Shown here: in pieces, positions 56,416-64,000 of the stretch
How positions within the stretch are numbered: position 1 is the stretch's first letter
Layout: each line of letters begins with the position of its first letter
From: Nyssa sinensis
Taxonomy: Eukaryota > Streptophyta > Magnoliopsida > Cornales > Nyssaceae
NCBI GenBank assembly: GCA_008638375.1
Contig: CM018035.1
Span: 31,397,307 to 31,461,306 of the forward strand
Direction of reading: 5' to 3'
DNA: 64,000 bases
The notes under the pieces: model-generated
Told to the model about the DNA's origin: nothing
What the model saw: the letters and a program-made list of their open reading frames with translations, nothing else
Databases searched by the model: none
Program-made: the position numbers and the translations under genes

Positions 56416-56994
56416 TGATGCTGCACTTTTCGGCTCGCAATAAGTATGAACTCCGTGACCTGTAGAACACTCAGAAAGATGATCAGAGGACCACCGGATT
56501 GGCTCCGGCGGTAGCCGCTCCGATGCTTAAGTAAGTAAAAGAATTGAAAGACTGTATTGAAAGCCAAAGAATGAGCATAAGAAATAAGGCGTACCTCTAG
56601 GGTTTAATTTATAAGCCGTGGCTTTCCTAAGTTGATTAGGATTCGACGTCATGAATATAGGGATTTGATCATCGGAGATTGCAGTTACCTTGTGGAGCAT
56701 TGCATAGAGATAACCATAGAAGGTAGTTCCCTTGTTGAAGATTGCTTCCTTATTCCCTGCTCGGCACCCGCTAAGGCGGTGACGAGTTCTGGAATGTTGG
56801 TCTGGACCCTGTGATCAGTTCTGGATATATATATGTTCTGAAGGTGTATGTTCGGTCTCTTCCGACCTGATGTAATGATCTGTATGCTTGAGCTTTTAGT
56901 CATTGGCTGAGTGAGAATCATGTTGGCCGAGCATGAGTCGGATTATGGTCATACGTGTCAAGTGTTGATTGGCCTGTTCTTTTATGGCATATCA
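56416..56994 (-). repeat. G2 5' LTR (579 bp)
   Basis: It is nearly identical to 38708-39284; differences seen are near 56648, 56808 and 56821, plus one extra AT. TCTAG duplication follows. Confidence 0.95.
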
Positions 56995-57063
56995 TCTAGT
57001 ATTAATGTTGTTTTTAAAAGTGTCTTTGGAAAAGACGCTTATGAAAGTGTCATTTCAAGAGAT

Positions 57064-57682
57064 GTCTTTAAAAGTTTCTCAATGAATTAAATTAGGTTCA
57101 ATACAGCGACGTCTTTTAAAAAAATGTCTCTTTAGGCATATTTTTAGAAGACATTTTTAAGCTTTTTTTTTTTTTTTTTTCAAAAGCATCACTTGAAGAG
57201 GCTCCTTTAAAACTAGATGGGATTGAGAATTAAGTAGAACAGAACGTGGGATCGAGAAATACTTAAAAAAACAAAAATAAAAACTTTTACGGTCATATTA
57301 TTTTTCACAATAATTGAATTTTGAAAAATAATAGTCTTTAATCTGAAAATGATAGTTCAATGAAAGAGTGAGACGTCTTTAAAAGTTTCTCAATGAATTA
57401 AATTAGGTTCAATACAACGACGTCTTTTTGAAAAAATGTCTCTTTAGGCATATTTCTAGAAGACGTTTTTAAGCTTTTTTTTTTTTCAAAAGCATCTCTT
57501 GAAGAGGCTCCTTTAAAACTAGATGGGATTGGGAATTAAGTAGAACAGAACGTGGGATGGAGAATTACTTAAAAAATAAAAATAAAAAACCTTTTACGGT
57601 CTTATTATTTTTCACAATAATTGAGCTTTGAAAAAATAGTAATCTTTAATCTAAAGATGATAGTTCAATGAAAGAGTGAGTC
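57064..57682. repeat. 311-bp direct tandem duplication upstream of the RING gene
   Basis: The text GTCTTTAAAAGTTTCTCAATG occurs at 57064 and 57375, and the two units align for about 300 bp with a few substitutions and poly-T length changes. No coding content. It lies about 0.5 kb upstream of the likely transcribed region of the RING gene. Confidence 0.85.
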
Positions 57683-58100
57683 GTGATAAATATATTGTTA
57701 GCACAAGTTGTAAATTTAATTTTAATATAGTAAAAATTCCTTTTGAGACCATGCCACGAAAGGATAAACCTCTAATTGTCAAACGCGAAAAAAAAATTGA
57801 AAAATAGTTGTGTTTTGGTGTAAATAATTATGTAAAATGTATTTTAAAGATTTTATTGCAAGGAGGATAAATAAATTAATGTAGATGATACGAGTGAAAG
57901 AGAAGATTTTGAACGGTAGGGTGAATGTCAGCCAAACAAAAAAATAAAACGCGCCTGGAGAAAGAAAAAAAGACGGGGTCTGATTGTGCTTTCCTCCTGA
58001 ATTGCTTAAATTATTAATAGAAAATTGGAGATATGAATATTGATTAATTGTGATCTGAGGAGTGAGGAGGCTTGAGACCAACCACCCCCTCCCCCTCCCC
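57683..58100. other. Upstream region of the RING gene
   Basis: AT-rich, with no coding frame. A C-rich tract (58083-58100) lies just before the presumed 5' UTR. I could not place a convincing TATA box. Confidence 0.4.
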
Positions 58101-58156
58101 AAACTGCCTGCCTTGTTCATTGCAATTTACACCACATACACAGAGTCGCTGCAAAG

Positions 58157-58504
58157 GTAAATATATTTCTTTCTGATTTCCAATTCAATTTTCTTCTTTA
58201 TTCCCATTCTTCCCCTCTTTTTCTTCATTACATTTTTACGTATTTCTTCCATTTATAATATTTCATCTGCAATTCATCAACTTAACTCTGTGTTTTCTTA
58301 TCTGCAATTCATCTCAATTCTCTATCGACATCCCAGATCATTGTTTTCATTTTATTTTTTTGGGGGGTTATGAAGGGATTGTTAAATTGTTGGGTTCGAT
58401 TTTTCATGGTGGTGTGGTGGAGGGGGATGAAGGATTGTAAGGACGACTTTGATAATTTGTCGAGAGAATTGTTTGTTTATATTGATGCTATTATTTGTTG
58501 ACAG
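58157..58504 (+). other. Predicted 5' UTR intron of the RING gene
   Basis: Donor GCAAAG|GTAAATAT and acceptor TTTGTTGACAG|AAAC enclose a T-rich stretch of 348 bp. An upstream ATG at 58449 falls inside it, so the mature mRNA would use ATG 58578. Confidence 0.5.
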
Positions 58505-58510
58505 AAACAA

Positions 58511-58513
<3 letters not shown>

Positions 58514-58577
<64 letters not shown>
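58514..58577 (+). repeat. (GA)n microsatellite in the 5' UTR
   Basis: A run of about 29 GA units ends at the start codon of the RING gene. It would vary in length between individuals. Confidence 0.9.
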
Positions 58578-58580
<3 letters not shown>

Positions 58581-59669
58581 CAGGAAGCCGAAGCCGAATC
58601 AAGGTATTGGTGTCACATGTGTTCTCAAATGGTGAACCCCATCATGGAAGTCGAGATCATCAAGTGCCCTCTCTGTCAAAGCGGATTTGTAGAAGAAATG
58701 AACACTTCCCCCTCCACAACAGATCACCTTGACTTGGGAGTATCCGATTCTGACAGAGCCCTCTCCCTCTGGGCCCCAATCTTGCTCGGCATCATGACCA
58801 ATTCCCGTCGCCGCCGAAGATTCAGACGCCTAGAATTTGAAGATGATGATGACAACAACAACAGCAACCCTGAGGGACAGGCTGAACTGGATCGCGAACT
58901 CGAATCAATCATCCGAAGGAGGAGGAGACGTAGCTCGGCCACTATTCTCGACCTCCAACAAGGGTTTCGATCTGGAATCTCATCTGTATCCGAGAATACT
59001 CGAAGTGATAGGAATAGCAGTGATAACAGCGAGAGACAAGGGGTAATTTTAATAGACCCCTTTAATCAGACTATCATTGTTCACGGTTCCTATGACTCGG
59101 ATCTGTCCCAGAGCCAGAATCAGAACCCCATTGGCTCACTGGGTGATTATTTTATAGGTCCTGGTTTAGATTTGTTGCTGCAACATTTGGCAGAGAACGA
59201 TCCGAACAGGTATGGAACCCCACCAGCCCAAAAAGAGGCAGTAGAAGCACTACCCACTGTGAAAACTGAGCAGACTCTGCAGTGCTCAGTTTGTTTGGAA
59301 GATTTTGAGATTGGCTCCGAAGCAAAGGAGATACCCTGTAAGCATAAATTCCATACTGGGTGTATTCTTCCCTGGCTGGAGCTTCATAGTTCATGTCCAG
59401 TTTGCAGGTATCAGTTGCCTGGTGATGAATCCAAGCTCAATTCTGATGTGTTGAGGAATGGCAGTATTGACGGTGGGGAGAGTAACAATGTGAATGGTAG
59501 CAGTGGTGAAGAGGGAGATGGGGATGGGGATGGGAGGAATGGAAGCGGGGTACGGTTTCCGGTACCAATCCCATGGCCTTTTAGTACTTTGTTTTCCTCA
59601 GCCAATGGGAATTCCTCTTCAACATCATCAAATGCACCCGGAAATGCTTCTCATACAGATGAGAATTGA
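58578..59669 (+). CDS. RING-H2 E3 ubiquitin ligase (AtCRT1/SIRP1-like), 363 aa
   Basis: Intact, intronless coding region. Residues 9-41 form an N-terminal zinc ribbon, C12-X2-C15 and C30-X2-C33, in RYWCHMCSQMVNP. Residues 74-90 are Arg-rich then acidic. Residues 155-170 hold the conserved GVILIDPFNQTIIVHG. A RING-H2 finger spans 236-276 with all eight zinc ligands in order C-X2-C-X14-C-X-H-X2-H-X2-C-X10-C-X2-C. The tail is Gly/Ser/Asp-rich and ends ASHTDEN. The family transfers ubiquitin from an E2 to targets in the cytosol or nucleus; several members act in stress responses. I chose ATG 58578 because the zinc ribbon starts there and the longer frame is only translated (GA)n. The target protein cannot be inferred. 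It is the only clearly functional host gene here. Confidence 0.9.
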
Positions 59670-59876
59670 GTTTGTTATTGTAAGTTCTATTGTCAGCTTC
59701 TCATGCTTTATGTTTACTTGGATGTTATCTTGCCTTGCTACTATGTACATACTAAATGGTGATCTTGCAAGAACTAATTGTGTTGCCGTTGCCTGTGTCT
59801 TTTGTATATTTTGCCTTGTTAGAGGTATCAATTAGTATCACTCCTATTTCAATTAAGCTGCATGTTATTTGTATGG

Positions 59877-60453
59877 TGATGCTGCACTTTTCGGCTCGCA
59901 ATAAATATGGACTCCGTGACCTGTAGAACACTCAGAAAGATAATCAGAGGACCACCGGATTGGCTCCGGCGGTAGCCGCTCCGATGCTTAAGTAAGTAAA
60001 AGAATTGAAAGACTGTATTGAAAGCCAAAGAATGAGCATAAGAAATAAGGCGTACCTCTAGGGTTTAATTTATAAGCCGTGGCTTTCCTAAGTTGATTAG
60101 GATTCAACGCCATGAATATAGGGATTTGATCATCGGAGATTGCAGTTACCTTGTGGAGCATTGCATAGAGATAACCATAGAAGGTAGTTCCTTTGTTGAA
60201 GACTGCTTCCTTATTCCCTGCTCGGCACCTGCTAAGGCGGTGATGAGTTCTGGAATGTTGGTCTAGACCCTGTGATCAGTTCTGGATATATATGTTCTGA
60301 AGGTGTATATTCGGTCTCTTCCGACCTGATGTAATGATCCGTATGCTTGAGCTTTTAGTCATTGGCTGAGTGAGAATCATGTTGGCCGAGCATGAGTCGG
60401 ATTATAGTCATACGTGTCAAGTGTTGATTGGCCTGTTCTTTTATGGCATATCA
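59877..60453 (-). mobile_element. Solo LTR of the G2 family, next to the RING gene
   Basis: It is a 577-bp LTR with TGATGCTGC...GGCATATCA ends and a perfect 5-bp duplication TATGG (59872-59876, 60454-60458). No internal sequence remains, so the two LTRs recombined. It differs from the G2 LTRs at about ten sites by eye. It starts 207 bp after the RING stop, probably within the original 3' UTR or terminator region. Confidence 0.95.
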
Positions 60454-62015
60454 TATGGTAATTTTTGTTTTGAGATATCTTTTTGGATTGGTGTGTATAT
60501 AGATATATATATATATATATATATTGGTATACTACTATTCATTGAAAGAAAATTGAAAATAAACAAGACAAACAGAATGCCTTTGGAAACAGATCTATTA
60601 CGAGATACTGATCGCCTAACTATTGTGTGGGCTGCTTGTGTTTCACTATCCATTAACAACATACACGAGGGATTAAGTGTTTTCAAAGAAGCACGCATAC
60701 GGACACGCAGACACGTTATTTCTCAAAAAAGTAGGATACGGATACGTCAAAAACACGTTAAATATATATATGAATTTTTATATTTTTTATATGACCATAT
60801 AATAAAGACTTAATGTTATTATAATTAAAATTGGTCTAAAAATACACAAATTACAAAAATATTATTAATATATTAATTAAAATAACAAAGCTATTAAATA
60901 AAAATTAAAGAACAACTTCATTTAATCATCAACATCCATGATTTAAGTATCTGACACGTGTCTGGGAAGTATCTGAGAGTGTCAGTATCCGATACGAACA
61001 CGTAAATCAAAATAGAGTGTCCATGTTTCATGAGGTGTTTTAACTGGTTCAGCATACGACTGGCGGGTGGACTCTCTGCGTTTTTGAATCTGGGATATAA
61101 AATAGGGAGGGGAAACCCCTTTGAAGTGTTCTGAATATGACTTTGTTTATGCAGCTCCTCCATGTGGTGTCCGAGTCTTCCCATGTGCTGGTATTCTTTA
61201 TTTTTTGGAAAAGGGTGGAGGATGCAATTTCTTTATTTCTTTTTCTTTTGTGGTGTTGATTTAGAATATTTGGATGGATTGTGAAAATGTATAGCAATTA
61301 TTGCCCATTCTTTAGTTACGAACATGTCAGGGCCTGTTTGTTATAATACACAAAACTTCATTTTTTCATTTATAGAATTTCGAAGCTAATTGATATTTTT
61401 GGGTAAGGGAGGGGCCAGGAAGCTGCTTTGATATGTGAATTGTGAGGGGAGGGACAGTAGAAGTAGTAGTTTTTTGAGCAATTTTCTTTGTCAGATATGT
61501 TACAGTCAGTTTTTGATATAATAGCAATTTTGCCTTTCTCAAAAATCAAGAGTTATTTGAAATGATATCAAATATGCGGTGAGCTTGTTTGAGAATCTCT
61601 GGAACTAGTTAAATTTGAACATTTTCTCATAACATCCAAGTCATCCCCTCTCCAGCCTTCAAAACGGTTTCTGATGGGGTGTATTCTTTCTGTCAGATTG
61701 GTTTGGCCTTCGATCATATGGACGTTGCCTTCAACATTACAATCCTTGGCTCAGCGATGCCCCTAAGATTTGCAGCAAACTCTGCATGGTCTGTCTCAAA
61801 TTTGGAGAAAGGAAAAGTATTGTGTTAGATAATGAACAGTCAGTATAAAACTTTAGCCACACTGAAAGGGTTGTTAAAGCCCAAACCTTATAAGAAACAT
61901 AATTGAAGTTTAAGAGACATATGTCTCTCATCTTTCCTAGAAGCACAGTTATAAAAGAGGAGGGGCCAAGACACGACACAACACATGCACACAAAAATAA
62001 CCATCAGAATCATCA
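60454..62015. other. Intergenic DNA with one MITE-like repeat
   Basis: A (TA)n tract lies near 60500-60522. 60690-61010 has facing ends built on ATACGGACACG / GTATCCGATACG-type text and TATATA-rich filler, like a degraded MITE, but I could not fix a target duplication. The rest (61010-62015) shows no supported gene. Confidence 0.4.
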
Positions 62016-62745
62016 TTACTTCACGATCACTGTCTTGATTACAGATGACAGAGAGCCACAAGTCTCCCTCCTTTCAGAGAGACCCCTTGTCTTGGCATGT
62101 TACAAGGCAAACTCAAGTGCCTCTTTTGTTTACTTCGCATGGGAAGCCCTAGCAGAATCCTGTGCATAAAACCAAAATCAAACCCCAAAAATTAAGGCTA
62201 TGCCTTGCCAGAGATTCATCACTACTTTGCCTATCAAAGGGATCAGGGATAATATTGGCATGCCAGTGTACTTGGCCACCAGTTTTGCAGTGCTTCCTCC
62301 TCTGGTTAGGACCAATATAAGAGCTGCTTTTGCTGAGTTTGTTGTTCGAACTGTAGAAGATGCCAAACTCTCTAGTGAGCTCATGGGCACTGGTGCATTT
62401 ACTATAATTCGTTAGAAGACTTCTCCTTAATCAATCATGCTTTCTGCTTCTATGCAAATCTTGGCCATGGTTTGAACAAAGAGTTCCGAATGGACTCCGC
62501 TCCGGCAGCTGTGCCACTCCTCAGCATTACACAATCTGTGCTATCGAGAACTACATTGGCAACATCAGTGGCGTCTGCTCGAGTCGGCCTTCGAGATTTG
62601 ATCATGGACTCCAACATCTTAGTTGTAGTGACAACATGTTTTCCTTGGATGTTACACTTGCAGACCATCACTTTCTGCACTAAAAAAAATCTTTCTATTG
62701 GAATTTCTGATGACACCCAAATCGATAGCACCTTAAAGATGGAGA
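62016..62745 (-). pseudogene. Cytosolic pyruvate kinase pseudogene, C-terminal half
   Basis: The minus strand reads SSEIPIERFFLVQK, KCNIQGKHVVTTTKMLESM, RADATDVANVVLDSTDCVML, then PMSSLESLASSTVRT and KAALILVLTRGGSTAKLVAKY, and finally SVIKTVIVK with a stop at 62016-62018. This follows plant cytosolic pyruvate kinase from the active-site barrel to the C-terminus, the enzyme that makes pyruvate and ATP from PEP. There are several frameshifts (near 62530 and 62230) and in-frame stops (near 62414 and 62128). No introns are apparent, so a processed copy is possible. The N-terminal half is missing. Confidence 0.85.
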
Positions 62746-62780
62746 CACATGTCTAGAGTATAAGATAATTAATTAACCCG

Positions 62781-63334
62781 TGTTCACAGGATATGCTTTC
62801 ATGCCTCAAGTCATACTAAAGAGGTCGTGTGCTGAAGAAACGAGAACAACCTAACAACCAGGTCAAACTCACATCAAGAGCGAGCTCGACTCGTGCCAAC
62901 AAGGTCGAGCACAACCAATCCTTCTTGAAGGAGTTGATACAACTAGGTGGGGGTACACAATGGATCCAAACTAGTTGTAACTTGACCTGACAACTAAGCT
63001 AGAGTCCACACATGTTCCATGCAATGTCTTTCTACAATCAATCAAGGAATAAATGCTCCATGCACCGTCTCTAGAGAACAATGGTCAATGGTTTTTTTCA
63101 CTATCTGCATAAGACTCTCAGTTATAAAGTAGGGAGAGGATTCAAATCAAAGATACATTTGAACCACCATCGACTACCCCTAAAAATTTTATCCTCTCTC
63201 TTTCAATTGACCGTTGACTTAATTGTCGGAGAGTCTTTGGGCGGCACCATACCAAGTGCACAAGTATTCTCACATGATTTCTCTTACTTAAAAAATAACC
63301 CATCTCAGTTGTTGGTTAAAATTTTTTATCAACA
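62781..63334 (+). mobile_element. Decayed Tat-lineage LTR at the right edge
   Basis: The proposed LTR runs TGTTCACAGG to TTATCAACA; the left end is uncertain. What follows, TTTGGCTTCATCTATAGAAA, matches the Tat primer-binding text TTTGGCGCCGTCTGTGGGAA with five transitions and one transversion. The GTCGGAGAGTCTTTGGGCGGC text (63225-63245) is also typical of such LTRs. Confidence 0.5.
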
Positions 63335-64000
63335 ATTTGGCTTCATCTATAGAAAATGACTTCAAAAGTTGTTTTCTATTTTTGTCCTTTAAATCTTTTC
63401 ATTGATTAAGTTGCACACTGGTCGTGATACTGCGATCCGACACAAGTATTGAGAATCGGGGTGAACCATTACCTCAAGCGACAACTCAACACATTATAGG
63501 ACCTTTTTGTCATGTGGAACTCTCCCCAGAAACCACAGAAGCCTCCAATACGATCTAGATCCAAGCACTAGACCAGCAAATCCAAGCCTTAGACTAGCAA
63601 ATCTAAGCCTTTAGTCAGACCGTATAAATGTTGGTTTAGAGAGACTTCCATGCATGAGGCCATTGACGAGGATGCTCGTTATCTCCAATTCATGATGATA
63701 ATGGAAGGCGATTAACACAAGACCAAGAGGAAAGGTTACAACTCCGGCCAAATGAAAGCATAACCTTTAACTGGGATAGCCTAAATTAGGACCATGTACA
63801 AAGAATGACTTATCAAAAGGATGTTGTAGAATCCAAAGGAATGAAGCAAGGTAAGTCTTATTCTAGAGGCTCACAAAGAAAAGAGAACCTTGACATAGAT
63901 ACCATTTTGGGGATGACAAAGCCTCCTTTTTGTAGGGTCTATAATGAGATAGGAACTCCCTAAGAGGTTTGTCTTGTCAAAATTTAGGGAGTAAGTGATG
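63335..64000 (+). pseudogene. Decayed leader and gag start of a Tat-lineage element
   Basis: It follows the LTR and primer-binding site. Interrupted text such as IQALDQQIQALD and QEERLQLRPNES resembles the coiled-coil start of Tat-type gag proteins. Many stops. It runs off the window. Confidence 0.35.

Larger units (their letters stand above)
38708..56994 (-). mobile_element. G2: complete, very young Tat-lineage gypsy element, minus strand
   Basis: It has LTRs at both ends with a perfect 5-bp duplication TCTAG (38703-38707, 56995-56999). Without the nested D and E it is about 11.7 kb, matching G1. By eye the two LTRs differ at three substitutions plus one AT insertion over 577 bp, so insertion was recent. 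The gene order is the same as in G1. Frameshifts in gag-protease, at the protease-RT junction and in RT, plus D and E, make it non-autonomous. Confidence 0.95.

Noticed and set aside
58449..58577. Longer RING protein starting at 58449 with an (RE)n repeat
   Set aside because: The extra 43 codons are a predicted 5' UTR intron plus translated GA repeat. The family's zinc ribbon starts right after ATG 58578.
60690..61010. Defined MITE with target duplication
   Set aside because: The facing repeats are too degraded to fix ends; listed only as MITE-like.

Overview
This window looks like plant nuclear DNA, most likely from a eudicot. It has nested LTR retrotransposons, AT-rich noncoding DNA, premature stops typical of cytosine deamination at CAG sites, and one intact plant-type RING-H2 gene. 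I see no prokaryotic operons, CRISPR array, rRNA or tRNA gene. By my reading about 90% of the window is transposon sequence.

Layout. (1) 1-15655: a long-LTR Ty3/gypsy-like element 'A' on the minus strand. Its 3' LTR is in two pieces (1-1206, 6562-8042), a short noncoding core carries a tandem array of primer-binding-site units (8812-9292), and its 5' LTR (9293-15655) is truncated. Two related long elements sit inside it: B (1207-6561) and C (9861-13788). B holds pieces of host genes (AAPT1-like, ECA1-like) and a smaller solo-LTR-like element F (3010-4341). (2) 16063-18354: an Ogre-type LTR plus primer binding site on the minus strand, containing a 63-bp tandem array. (3) 18355-38523: a decayed Ty1/copia element on the plus strand, split by three insertions: G1 (a complete Tat-lineage gypsy element, 18913-30887), an Athila 5' half (31074 to about 34920), and a TIR element carrying a PERK receptor-kinase fragment (35966-37072). 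(4) 38708-56994: G2, a second complete Tat-lineage element on the minus strand, split by two long elements D (44940-48245) and E (49073-52294). (5) 57000-60453: gene-bearing DNA with the RING-H2 E3 ligase gene (CDS 58578-59669) and a solo LTR of the G2 family about 0.2 kb past its stop. (6) 60454-64000: intergenic DNA, a cytosolic pyruvate kinase pseudogene (62016-62745, minus) and the start of a decayed Tat-lineage element at the right edge.

G1 and G2 share one organisation: LTR, primer binding site, gag-protease, an in-frame UAG, RT, RNase H, a second (archaeal-type) RNase H, integrase, a 63-bp tandem array, then two antisense units with their own TATA boxes, short introns and AATAAA-like signals. 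The antisense layout is known in outline for Tat-lineage elements. The UAG sits in the context CAA-UUA, the leaky-stop consensus known from tobamoviruses, and is present in both copies.

The least explained structure is in the 3.2-3.9 kb elements C, D and E. They end TG...CA with 5-bp target duplications, so they look like solo LTRs, and they have no coding capacity. Yet each shows the same gene-like order: TATA box, exon 1, intron of 1.2-1.6 kb, mini-exon of 48-54 bp, intron of 0.83-0.88 kb, and a last exon. D and E lie inside G2, whose two LTRs differ by only about three substitutions, so this family moved very recently.
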